From Pseudomonadota bacterium (GTDB taxonomy: Bacteria; Bdellovibrionota; Bacteriovoracia; Bacteriovoracales; Bacteriovoracaceae), in assembly GCA_027487515.1 (NCBI GenBank), contig JAIYDL010000001.1, positions 1-64,000 on the forward strand: a DNA stretch of 64,000 nucleotides, read 5' to 3'. The notes under the pieces were generated by a model. That model saw only the letters and a program-made list of their open reading frames with translations. It searched no databases and was not told the DNA's origin. This document shows, piece by piece, positions 9,327 through 17,532 of the stretch. Both the position numbers and the translations under genes were made by a program. Positions within the stretch are counted from its first letter, which is position 1, and each line of letters starts with the position of its first letter.

Positions 9327-9376
9327 TTGGCTGTTTATGATAGATTAAGAGCGAAATATTCACACAGGAGTGCATT

Positions 9377-10696
9377 GTGTCAGAAGAGAATCTGAAGTCC
9401 ATGGCGGACTTAGTGTCCCATGCTAAACATCGTGGTTTTATTTTTCAGAGCTCTGAAATCTACGGTGGCCTAGGCTCCTGTTGGGACATGGGGCCTTTGG
9501 GTGTGGAACTCAAGAACAATCTCAAAAGCACATGGTGGAAGGCCATGACCTACCGAGAGGACATCGACGGCATCGACGCCGCGATCCTCATGCATCCGAC
9601 GGTCTGGAAGGCTTCAGGCCACGTGGATAACTTCACAGACCCGATGGTGGATTGTAAGTCCTGTAAGTCCCGCTTCCGGGCCGACAACATTGACCTCACC
9701 GCTCCTTGCCCTGTTTGTAAAGCGAAGGACTCTTACACCGAGCCGCGCATGTTCAATCTCATGTTCACCACCCACATGGGCCCGGTGGAGGATTCGGCTT
9801 CAGCGGTCTACCTGAGACCTGAGACGGCACAAGGGATCTTCGTCAACTTCCCCAACGTTCAGCAGACCATGCGGCGGAAGCTTCCGTTTGGGATTGCGCA
9901 AATCGGGAAGGCCTTCCGGAACGAAATCACTCCCGGGAACTTCATCTTCCGCACTCGAGAGTTTGAGCAGATGGAGATGCAGTATTTTATCAAGCCTGGA
10001 ACCCAAGCCGAGGCAATGGAACTGTGGAAAGATCTCCGCTGGAAATGGCACCTGAATAACGGCCTTCGGCCTGAGCGGCTTCGCTGGAAGAAGCACGAAG
10101 AACTTGCGCACTATGCGGACGCGGCCTTCGACATCGAGTACGAGTTCGCCCATGGCTGGGGAGAGATGGAGGGGATCCACTCACGGACGGATTTCGATCT
10201 TCGGCAGCACCAAGAATTTTCTAAGAAGAACCTTCAGTACGTTGATCAGATAGACGGCAATAAAAAGTACCTCCCGTTCGTGCTCGAGACTTCCGTGGGC
10301 TGCGACCGCTGTATGCTGGCCCTCATGACCGACGCCTTCCGGACTGAATTCCCAGGAGACCCGGAAAAAGAGCGCGTCGTGATGCGCTTCAAGTCCACGC
10401 TCGCGCCGATCAAGGCCGCGGTGATGCCGCTCATGAAAAAGCCCGAACTCGAAGGTGTGGCGACGAAGCTCCTTCAGGAACTCCAGAGAGACTTTAAGTG
10501 CGAGTATGATACCGCCGGTTCCATCGGGAAGCGCTACCGCCGCCAGGACGAGATCGGAACTCCGGCGTGCTTAACCGTCGACTTCGATACCTTGAAAGAC
10601 AATGCCGTCACTGTCCGGGACCGGGACTCGATGGTCCAGGAGCGCGTCTCCCTCGACCAAGTCCGCACGTACCTAAAAGAAAAATTTAATCTCTAA
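9377..10696 (+). CDS. glyQS: Glycyl-tRNA synthetase, homodimeric (alpha2) type
   Basis: A class II aminoacyl-tRNA synthetase that charges tRNA-Gly. The sequence [18 protein letters not shown] and the motif [12 protein letters not shown] are those of the single-chain alpha2 enzyme, not the separate GlyQ and GlyS subunits. CKSCKSRF and CPVCKAKD form a zinc-binding-like insert. The C-terminal anticodon-binding domain contains [15 protein letters not shown]. At 439 residues it is near the usual length of bacterial alpha2 enzymes. The start is GTG, with AGGAG eight bases before it. ppdK follows 11 bases downstream and is probably cotranscribed. Confidence 0.96.
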   Translation: MSEENLKSMADLVSHAKHRGFIFQSSEIYGGLGSCWDMGPLGVELKNNLKSTWWKAMTYREDIDGIDAAILMHPTVWKASGHVDNFTDPMVDCKSCKSRFRADNIDLTAPCPVCKAKDSYTEPRMFNLMFTTHMGPVEDSASAVYLRPETAQGIFVNFPNVQQTMRRKLPFGIAQIGKAFRNEITPGNFIFRTREFEQMEMQYFIKPGTQAEAMELWKDLRWKWHLNNGLRPERLRWKKHEELAHYADAAFDIEYEFAHGWGEMEGIHSRTDFDLRQHQEFSKKNLQYVDQIDGNKKYLPFVLETSVGCDRCMLALMTDAFRTEFPGDPEKERVVMRFKSTLAPIKAAVMPLMKKPELEGVATKLLQELQRDFKCEYDTAGSIGKRYRRQDEIGTPACLTVDFDTLKDNAVTVRDRDSMVQERVSLDQVRTYLKEKFNL

Positions 10697-10707
10697 GGGG
10701 CAACCGA

Positions 10708-13365
10708 ATGAAACAGTGGGTTTATAAATTCTCCGCAGAACAGACCGACGGCAACAAGGACATGAAGGCGCTCCTCGGTGGGAAGGGTGCGAACCTGGCA
10801 GAAATGTGCGCCATGAAGCTCTCGGTCCCCCCGGGCTTCACCGTCACGACCGAGGCGAGCCTTGATTTCTACCGCACGAATAAAGAGATCTCTAAGGAGA
10901 TCCGCGAACAAGTCATCGCCGCCCTCGCTTGGGTCGAGAGCCTGACGGGAAAAAAATTCGGTGACCTTGAGAACCCGCTCCTCTTTTCGGTTCGCTCGGG
11001 TGCCAGGGCCTCCATGCCTGGTATGATGGATACGGTCTTAAACCTTGGTCTGAACGACCGCACGGTCCTGGCGCTGGCGAAGAAGACGGGGAACGCGCGC
11101 TTTGCGTGGGACTCCTACCGCCGCTTCATTCAGATGTTCTCGAACGTTGTCCTGGGGGTGAACACGTCTCTCCTCGAGTCGAACCTAGAAGATCTGAAAG
11201 AGGCCCGCGGCGTTCACGAAGACACTGCCCTCACGGCGCAGGATCTCGAAGAACTCGTTAAAGTTTATAAAACCGTCCTCCTCGAAGACCACGGCATCGT
11301 CTTTCCACAAGACCCGATGGAGCCGCTCTGGCGCGCTATCGGTGCCGTCTTCGGTTCGTGGAATAACAACCGCGCGATGAAGTACCGGGAGATGCACAGC
11401 ATCCCGCACGACTGGGGAACAGCGGTGAACGTTCAGTCCATGGTCTTCGGAAACATGGGTGACACGTGCGCTACGGGTGTTTGCTTCACCCGCGATCCGT
11501 CGACCGGGGAGAAGAAGTTCTTCGGCGAATTCCTCGTGAACGCTCAGGGTGAGGACGTGGTCGCAGGCATCCGGACTCCGCAGCCGATCAACGCTGCCTC
11601 GAAGAACGAATCGAACAAGCAGCACCGGACCCTCGAAGAGCTCATGCCCAAGGCCTACGGCGACCTGGTCGAGGACTACAAGATGCTCGAGAAGCACTAC
11701 AAAGACATGCAGGACATCGAGTTCACCATCGAGAACAATAAGCTCTGGATCCTCCAGACCCGGAACGCCAAGCGCACCGTGAACGCAGCGTTGAAGGTCG
11801 CGGTGGACCTCGTCGCGGAGGGCCTCATCACTCAGACCGAGGCACTCCTTCGCATTCATCCGGAAGACCTGAACCAACTCCTTCACCCGCGGCTTGATCC
11901 GAAGGCCCAGAAGACGATCATCGCGACGGGCCTTCCGGCCTCTCCGGGGGCCGCTTCAGGTCAGATGGTTTTCACCTCTGCCGCTGCCGAGGAGTGGCAC
12001 AAGAACGGTAAGAAGGTTGTCCTCGTGCGCGCAGAAACCTCGCCGGAGGACATCGGTGGGATGGTGGCATCGTCGGGGATTCTCACGGCCCGTGGTGGGA
12101 TGACGTCCCACGCTGCGGTCGTCGCTCGTGGGATGGGGAAGCCTTGCGTCGCTGGCTGTACCGCACTGGTGATCAATGAAAAAGAAAAGACCTTAACCGT
12201 GAAAGGGAAGGTCTTCAAAGAAGGGGACTCCATCACCTTCGACGGCGCCAACGGCGAAGTCTACGAAGGCGTTGTCCCAACCATCGAAGCAAAAATAACT
12301 GCGGACTTCGCCACGTTCATGAAGTGGGCCGACGGAGTTCGAAAGCTGCGGGTTCGCACGAACGCCGACACACCTGAAGACTCGAAGCTGGCCGTCCAAT
12401 TTGGCGCCGAGGGCATTGGCCTGTGCCGAACGGAGCACATGTTCTTCGCTCCGGAGCGGATCCTCGCCGTGCGCGAGATGATCTTCGCGGAGACTGAGCG
12501 GGAGCGGAAGAAGGCCCTCGATAAACTCCTCCCGTTTCAGCGCACGGACTTCTTAGGAATCTTCCGCGAGATGAGTGGCCTTCCGGTGAACATCCGGCTC
12601 CTTGACCCACCTCTGCATGAGTTCCTTCCGCACACTGAGAAAGACCAGAAAGAACTCGCTGACGTCCTCGGCATCACCCTCAAGGCGGTGCAGGAACGCA
12701 ACGACGCTCTCCACGAGTTCAATCCGATGCTGGGCCACCGCGGGTGTAGGCTCGCGATCACGTACCCGGAAATTTATCTCATGCAGGTAAGGGCGATCAT
12801 CGAAGCGGCGATCGAGGCCGAGAAGGCAGGGACGAAGGTTCTTCCGGAGATCATGATCCCGCTCACTTCGGAGCTCAAAGAGTACTCTTTGATTCAGGGG
12901 GAGTGTAAGGCCGAGATCGAGCGCGTCTTCAAAGAAAAGAATCACACCGTAAAGTACAAGATGGGAACGATGCTCGAGCTCCCGCGCGCGTGCATCATGG
13001 CCGGGGAGATTGCCCGGGAAGCGGAGTTCTTCTCCTTCGGGACGAACGACCTCACTCAGACGACGTTCGGGCTTTCGCGGGATGACGCCGGAAAGTTCCT
13101 CCCGAGCTACACTCAACGCAACATCTACCCACGGGACCCGTTCGTCTCCATCGACCAGGCCGGCGTTGGCTTCCTCATGAAGCATGCTATTTCCGAAGGG
13201 AAGAAGACGAACACGGGGATTCACACGGGGATTTGCGGCGAGCACGGCGGGGAACCGCAGTCGGTTGAGTTTTGCCATAGCATTGGGCTCGACTACGTGA
13301 GCTGCTCACCGTTCCGGGTTCCGATCGCGCGGCTTGCGGCGGCCCAGGCGGTAGTTCGCGGGTAG
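10708..13365 (+). CDS. ppdK: Pyruvate, phosphate dikinase
   Basis: PPDK interconverts pyruvate, ATP and phosphate with phosphoenolpyruvate, AMP and pyrophosphate in the cytoplasm. All three domains are present in 885 residues: the nucleotide-binding N terminus (LGGKGANLAEM), the phosphohistidine domain with catalytic His468 in GGMTSHAAVVARGMGKPCV, and the C-terminal TIM barrel with GLCRTEHMFF and GICGEHGGEPQSV, the last holding the proton-relay cysteine. Length is standard. It lies 11 bases after glyQS and is followed by an intrinsic terminator. Coupling to glyQS has no obvious metabolic reason. Confidence 0.97.
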   Translation: MKQWVYKFSAEQTDGNKDMKALLGGKGANLAEMCAMKLSVPPGFTVTTEASLDFYRTNKEISKEIREQVIAALAWVESLTGKKFGDLENPLLFSVRSGARASMPGMMDTVLNLGLNDRTVLALAKKTGNARFAWDSYRRFIQMFSNVVLGVNTSLLESNLEDLKEARGVHEDTALTAQDLEELVKVYKTVLLEDHGIVFPQDPMEPLWRAIGAVFGSWNNNRAMKYREMHSIPHDWGTAVNVQSMVFGNMGDTCATGVCFTRDPSTGEKKFFGEFLVNAQGEDVVAGIRTPQPINAASKNESNKQHRTLEELMPKAYGDLVEDYKMLEKHYKDMQDIEFTIENNKLWILQTRNAKRTVNAALKVAVDLVAEGLITQTEALLRIHPEDLNQLLHPRLDPKAQKTIIATGLPASPGAASGQMVFTSAAAEEWHKNGKKVVLVRAETSPEDIGGMVASSGILTARGGMTSHAAVVARGMGKPCVAGCTALVINEKEKTLTVKGKVFKEGDSITFDGANGEVYEGVVPTIEAKITADFATFMKWADGVRKLRVRTNADTPEDSKLAVQFGAEGIGLCRTEHMFFAPERILAVREMIFAETERERKKALDKLLPFQRTDFLGIFREMSGLPVNIRLLDPPLHEFLPHTEKDQKELADVLGITLKAVQERNDALHEFNPMLGHRGCRLAITYPEIYLMQVRAIIEAAIEAEKAGTKVLPEIMIPLTSELKEYSLIQGECKAEIERVFKEKNHTVKYKMGTMLELPRACIMAGEIAREAEFFSFGTNDLTQTTFGLSRDDAGKFLPSYTQRNIYPRDPFVSIDQAGVGFLMKHAISEGKKTNTGIHTGICGEHGGEPQSVEFCHSIGLDYVSCSPFRVPIARLAAAQAVVRG

Positions 13366-13387
13366 GTCTAGGTTATCATTTCTGTTG

Positions 13388-13411
13388 AGGGCCCTCTTGG
13401 GGGCCCTTTTT
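13388..13411 (+). terminator. Intrinsic terminator after ppdK
   Basis: The stem AGGGCCC/GGGCCCT (13388-13394 with 13401-13407) has a six-base loop and is followed directly by TTTTT. It closes the glyQS-ppdK unit. Confidence 0.9.
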
Positions 13412-13427
13412 CAATAGGCTTTCGCAA

Positions 13428-14354
13428 TTGGATCGATGCTTGAAGAACCTTAAACAGATTGTTTCAGCACTTCTGCCCACAGGTCCGATGGATGCCATTG
13501 GAGTTGGTGTTATCGACTTCGAGGCGGGTACTTTTGATGCCTTCGATGCGAACTTTGAGGCAGAAGAGGTCATCATTAATGGTAATCCTAATGTTTGGTT
13601 TGACCTTGCCTCTGTCACGAAGCCTCTGACGAACTCTCTAAGCTATTTTCTTAATCCTGCGAGCTTCACTCCCGACATGCTCCTTTGCTTGAACCACCGC
13701 GCCGGTCTCCCTGCTTGGGGACTCCTACCGGACAGCGGTTGGAAATCGCAGATCCTTTCTTACCCGATTCAAGCGAGCGAGACGCTCTACTCTGACTTCT
13801 CCGCCCTCCGGGTCATGCTCGAGCTCGAAGGTAAAGGCGTAGATCAAAAACGGCTCTGCCAGTCCATCTGGGACCCGGAGCTTACTTTCTGGACGGATCT
13901 CCCAGAAGGGGCCTTCGTGGTCCAGACCGGGTTTAAAATGAACCAACCGAATTTTGGTTACGTCCATGACCCCAACGCCTGGACCATTCAAGATTTTTGC
14001 TCCCACGCAGGCCTCTTTGCGACGGTCGGAGGGCTTTGCCGAACGCTCCTTCGTTACGAGGCCGAGACTGGCTTCATCCAGAAGGTTCGAAAGGACCTCG
14101 AAGGTCACACCCAGCGCTTCTCCTACGGCTGGGATCGGGTTGTGAACCCTCAGGAAACCCTGGCAGGGAAGGGCTGTGGCGCCTTTACCTTCGGACACCT
14201 AGGCTTCACTGGGACCTCGGTTTGGATCGATCCTGATCGTCGTAAAGGTCATGTGATTCTCTCGAACGCTGTGAAGGTGAGTTGGTTCGATAAGGCCAAT
14301 CTCAACGACCTTCGAAGGGCCCTCGGCGAGGCGATCTGGAAAGATGCCCTATAA
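13428..14354 (+). CDS. Serine beta-lactamase-fold hydrolase without signal peptide
   Basis: A 308-residue member of the class C beta-lactamase/DD-peptidase fold. The SxxK nucleophile motif is Ser62-Lys65 in LASVTK, the second motif is Tyr121-Ser-Asp where the family usually has YxN, and the third is the HxG-type HLGFTGT. No signal peptide or membrane segment is visible, so the enzyme seems cytoplasmic, which is unusual for a true beta-lactamase and more like an esterase or an enzyme acting on muropeptides. The start is TTG, with AGG nine bases upstream; TTG at 13440 is an alternative. It is separated from ppdK by a terminator and followed closely by an App1-type gene. Confidence 0.82.
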   Translation: MDRCLKNLKQIVSALLPTGPMDAIGVGVIDFEAGTFDAFDANFEAEEVIINGNPNVWFDLASVTKPLTNSLSYFLNPASFTPDMLLCLNHRAGLPAWGLLPDSGWKSQILSYPIQASETLYSDFSALRVMLELEGKGVDQKRLCQSIWDPELTFWTDLPEGAFVVQTGFKMNQPNFGYVHDPNAWTIQDFCSHAGLFATVGGLCRTLLRYEAETGFIQKVRKDLEGHTQRFSYGWDRVVNPQETLAGKGCGAFTFGHLGFTGTSVWIDPDRRKGHVILSNAVKVSWFDKANLNDLRRALGEAIWKDAL

Positions 14355-14405
14355 ATATCAATCCGACTCTTGCCGGACTGCTGCCGGCTTACTATTGTGG
14401 CGGTT

Positions 14406-15167
14406 ATGAGTTTGATCCTCCTTCTTTTAAGTCTCTTAAGCTCCACAACCTTCGCCGGAGTCACCATCATCAGTGACCTTGATGACACGATCAAGATCAC
14501 GAACGTCGCGAACAAGCCCAGAGCCACCTACAATGGAATTTTTGGCCGCCGGGTCTTCGCTGGGATGCCGGAGTTCTTCGAGGAAGCACGTGAGTACGCC
14601 TCAGAGCTCCACGTGGTCTCTGCCTCCTTCAAAATCATCCGCCCGAGCGTGACCGAAACCCTCGAGCAAAATGGCATCCACCCAGCGTCTCTTACCCTTC
14701 GGAACCCACTCCGGCGCGGGGGTAAAGTCTCCTACAAGATCCAGGCCATCTCGCGAATCATCGACGCTGGAAACCATGACCTTGTTCTGATCGGTGACGA
14801 CGTGGACAAGGACCCGGAGATCTTCGTCGAGGTTCAGCGCCGCTACCCCGGACGGATCCTGGCGTCTTACATTCATGTGATTCGCAACCGCCCATTGCCA
14901 GCGGGAGAAAGCCTAGTCACTTACTACACCGCCGCCGATCTTGCGCTCCGAGAGTTTCTCGCGGGCCGCATGGACCTTGATTCCACCGCTCGCATCTTTG
15001 AGCGCCTCGTTGCTGAAGAGTCCCTCTCCCAAGTCATTCCGGGTTTCGCGTACTGCCCGAGCGAGGGCACAAGCTGGTCCTGGCAGCTCGAGACCATCTT
15101 TTCAGAAGAGGCTACGCTGCTGCTTGAGAAGATCCTCCAGCACTGTACCCCTTCACCGAAGGCTTGA
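14406..15167 (+). CDS. Secreted App1-type (DUF2183) phosphatidate phosphatase-like protein, copy 1
   Basis: The protein begins with a clear signal peptide (MSLILLLLSLLSSTTFAG) when started at 14406; an in-frame TTG at 14370 only adds a polar leader. The mature part has the HAD-type catalytic motif DLDDTIK with Asp24 and Asp26, and the distal motif LIGDDVDKDPEIF, as in App1/DUF2183 phosphatidate phosphatases, which convert phosphatidic acid to diacylglycerol. The exported location is inferred. The next gene is a paralogue, so the pair arose by tandem duplication. About 253 residues. Confidence 0.85.
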   Translation: MSLILLLLSLLSSTTFAGVTIISDLDDTIKITNVANKPRATYNGIFGRRVFAGMPEFFEEAREYASELHVVSASFKIIRPSVTETLEQNGIHPASLTLRNPLRRGGKVSYKIQAISRIIDAGNHDLVLIGDDVDKDPEIFVEVQRRYPGRILASYIHVIRNRPLPAGESLVTYYTAADLALREFLAGRMDLDSTARIFERLVAEESLSQVIPGFAYCPSEGTSWSWQLETIFSEEATLLLEKILQHCTPSPKA

Positions 15168-15261
15168 TTTTCTCGAGAGCAGGGCTAATGTGTTGAAATC
15201 CCGTGCAGAGGTAAGACTTTGAAAGTTCCCCTCGTACGCCCTTCGGGCTTTAATAGGCCCC

Positions 15262-16020
15262 ATGAAAAACATCATTTTTAGCCTCTTCGTCCTCGGCTCA
15301 TTTTCTCTGAACGCCTCCGTCGCAATCCTTAGCGATCTCGACGACACCATCAAGATCACGGAGGCCGGTGGTAACCCCACCGACATCATCGGCGATGACG
15401 TCTACACGGGCATGCCCGAGTTTTTCGAGGGTGCCCGAGGATACGCCCCCGATCTCTACATCCTCTCCGCTTCACCGTCGTTCATGCGCGGGAAGATCGA
15501 GGAGACCCTCTCGAAGCGGCGGATCAAGTACCGGGGTCTCATTCTCCGGAAGAACATTTTCGAGGATAAACTTGAATACAAGGTCCGTGAGATCCGCCGG
15601 ATCATGGATTCGACGTCCGAAGATTTCGTCTTCATCGGTGACGATCTTGGTAAAGACCCGGAGGTCTACGCAGAAATTAAGCGCCTCTACCCGGCCCGGG
15701 TCCTCGGGAGCTATATCCATGTGGTCAATGGCCGCCGCTTCCCGGCCGACAGCAACGTTCCTTACTTCACGAGCTTCGACCTTGCTCTCCGAGAGCACCT
15801 GGCGTCGCGGATCGATGCGACCGTCATCGAGCGGATCGCTCAGCGCCTATTGGGCGAACGGGACCTCGCAATGATCTTCCCCACCAAAGCTCAGTGCCCG
15901 AGCGACGCCACGGTCTGGGACTGGCAAACGCGCACAGTTTTCCAACGGGAAGCCATGGATCTTGCCGCGCGCTTCGTGCGCTTCTGCCAAGCGAGACGGT
16001 CGGATATAATTCCGAACTAG
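15262..16020 (+). CDS. Secreted App1-type (DUF2183) phosphatidate phosphatase-like protein, copy 2
   Basis: A 252-residue paralogue of the upstream gene. It has a short signal peptide (MKNIIFSLFVLGSFSLNAS), the catalytic motif LSDLDDTIKIT with Asp25 and Asp27, and the distal motif FIGDDLGKDPEVY. The two copies align throughout, including YIHV, ALRE and the C-terminal CPS...W.WQ..T segment. Divergence between them is considerable, so the duplication is not recent. A hairpin follows the stop codon and may end transcription before mpl. Substrate is inferred from the family and unproven. Confidence 0.85.
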   Translation: MKNIIFSLFVLGSFSLNASVAILSDLDDTIKITEAGGNPTDIIGDDVYTGMPEFFEGARGYAPDLYILSASPSFMRGKIEETLSKRRIKYRGLILRKNIFEDKLEYKVREIRRIMDSTSEDFVFIGDDLGKDPEVYAEIKRLYPARVLGSYIHVVNGRRFPADSNVPYFTSFDLALREHLASRIDATVIERIAQRLLGERDLAMIFPTKAQCPSDATVWDWQTRTVFQREAMDLAARFVRFCQARRSDIIPN

Positions 16021-16032
16021 AAAGTGCCCAAA

Positions 16033-16081
16033 CCTTTTTCGTTCCTGTTAAAATAGCAGGACCAACGAAAAAGGATTTTTG
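16033..16081 (+). promoter_or_regulatory. Hairpin overlapping the mpl Shine-Dalgarno, terminator-like
   Basis: CCTTTTTCGTT (16033-16043) pairs perfectly with AACGAAAAAGG (16064-16074), with an inner CCTG/CAGG helix. The right arm supplies the AAGGA site of mpl, and ATTTTT follows it. It may work as a terminator for the App1 genes, as a cover over the mpl ribosome binding site, or as both. Confidence 0.6.
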
Positions 16082-16083
16082 GC

Positions 16084-17532
16084 ATGGACCTCTCGCAGTT
16101 GATCCCTCAGGCCGAGCTCATCAAGCGCCGCTCGACCATCAAGAAAGTGTTCTTCTACCGCATCTGCGGCGCCGGCATGGGCCCTGCGGCCGTGCTCGTG
16201 AAGCAAGCGGGCTTCGACGTTCACGGGGCCGATTCGGCCTATTACCCTCCGATGAGCACCTTCCTTGAAACGACGGGGATCCCGTTGTTTAGACTCGATG
16301 AGGTGACTCCCGAGTTCCTCCGGCGCTACGACCTGATCGTTGTCGGAAACTCCGTCTCCGGGAAGGCCGATGCTGCCCGGATGATCGAGCAAGCGGGTGT
16401 TCCGTTCACGTCGTTCCCGTCGGCGTTGGGGTCCCTGGTGCTCAAGGATAAGAATGTCATCGGGATCGCGGGAACTCACGGGAAGACCACCACGACGTAC
16501 TTCATGACCCAGCTCCTCGAGAAGCTCGGACAGAACCCTGGGTATCTCGTCGGTGGGATCATCGAGGGCCGGGATCCGGCGAAGCTCGGAGATAAGTACT
16601 TCGTGATCGAATCCGACGAGTACGACTCCGCGTACTTCCACAAGATCTCGAAGTTCCGGCTCTACGAACTAAAAAACATGATCCTCACGAGCCTCGAGTA
16701 CGACCACGCCGACATCTTCGCTTCCGTTGAGAAGATCGAAGACGAGTTCCGGGCGGTGCTCCCGGACCTCCGCTCGACGCTGGTTATAAATCAGGAGTAC
16801 GCCTCGGCGATGAAGCTCTACCGGGAGTACGTCGGGAAGAACCCAGGCCAGAAGTGGTTCCTCTACGGAGAGGGCTCCGAGGCAGGCCCGCACGCTGTGC
16901 GCACCTTCGAAAATGGCTCCGAGTTCTCCGTGACCTGGAAGGGCGAACGGTTCTCCTTCACTTCGAGTGTCGTGGGCCAGCATAACGTTCTAAACCTCAC
17001 GAGCTGCGTTCTGTTCCTCCTCGCCGAGGGCTTCTCTCCCTCCGAGGTCCAGCGCGCGGCCCGAGACATCGGGATGGTGAAGCGCCGGCAGGAGGTTCGG
17101 GGTACCTACAAAAGCATGACGGTCATTGACGATTTCGCGCACCACCCGCGGGCCATCACCGTGACCATCGACGCCATCCGGGCGCGGTTCAAAGGCAAGA
17201 AAATCATCACCATCTTCGAGCCCATCTCGGCCACCGCACGCTCGTCGATCTTCCAGGCGGAGTTCCGAGACTCTTTGGCCGCGTCAGACAAAGTCATCAT
17301 CGCCAAGGCGAGCATTCCGACCACGGCCCTCAACGGCAAGGACCTTGACGTCGATCTCCTGGCCCGGGAGCTCGGAGACCGAGGGAGACCATCATCCTGC
17401 GTGACGACGCTCACGGATCTTCGGCAAACGATCGATCAGTACACGGAAAGCGACAGCGTGCTTCTGGTCCTCAGTAACCGCACGTGCCTCGGACTTTGGG
17501 AGTCGAGCTTTGTTCAAGAACTTACGCTCTAG
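16084..17532 (+). CDS. mpl: Murein peptide ligase Mpl (UDP-MurNAc : tripeptide ligase)
   Basis: Mpl joins recycled murein tripeptide (L-Ala-gamma-D-Glu-meso-Dap) to UDP-N-acetylmuramate in the cytoplasm. The ATP-binding motif is GIAGTHGKTTTTYF, the central Mur-ligase signature is ESDEYDSAYF, and DDFAHHPRAI begins the C-terminal domain. The unusual N-terminal Rossmann part (FYRICGAGMGPAAVLVKQAG) separates Mpl from MurC. Length, 482 residues, is slightly above average. Its end overlaps the start of the next lipoprotein gene by 23 bases. An Mpl salvage enzyme would suit an organism that handles large amounts of released wall fragments. Confidence 0.92.
   Translation: MDLSQLIPQAELIKRRSTIKKVFFYRICGAGMGPAAVLVKQAGFDVHGADSAYYPPMSTFLETTGIPLFRLDEVTPEFLRRYDLIVVGNSVSGKADAARMIEQAGVPFTSFPSALGSLVLKDKNVIGIAGTHGKTTTTYFMTQLLEKLGQNPGYLVGGIIEGRDPAKLGDKYFVIESDEYDSAYFHKISKFRLYELKNMILTSLEYDHADIFASVEKIEDEFRAVLPDLRSTLVINQEYASAMKLYREYVGKNPGQKWFLYGEGSEAGPHAVRTFENGSEFSVTWKGERFSFTSSVVGQHNVLNLTSCVLFLLAEGFSPSEVQRAARDIGMVKRRQEVRGTYKSMTVIDDFAHHPRAITVTIDAIRARFKGKKIITIFEPISATARSSIFQAEFRDSLAASDKVIIAKASIPTTALNGKDLDVDLLARELGDRGRPSSCVTTLTDLRQTIDQYTESDSVLLVLSNRTCLGLWESSFVQELTL

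Noticed and set aside
15238-15251. A GCCC-TTC-GGGC mini-hairpin with TTTA before the second App1 gene.
   Set aside because: The stem has four pairs at most and the gene's ATG is close by; too weak for a terminator.
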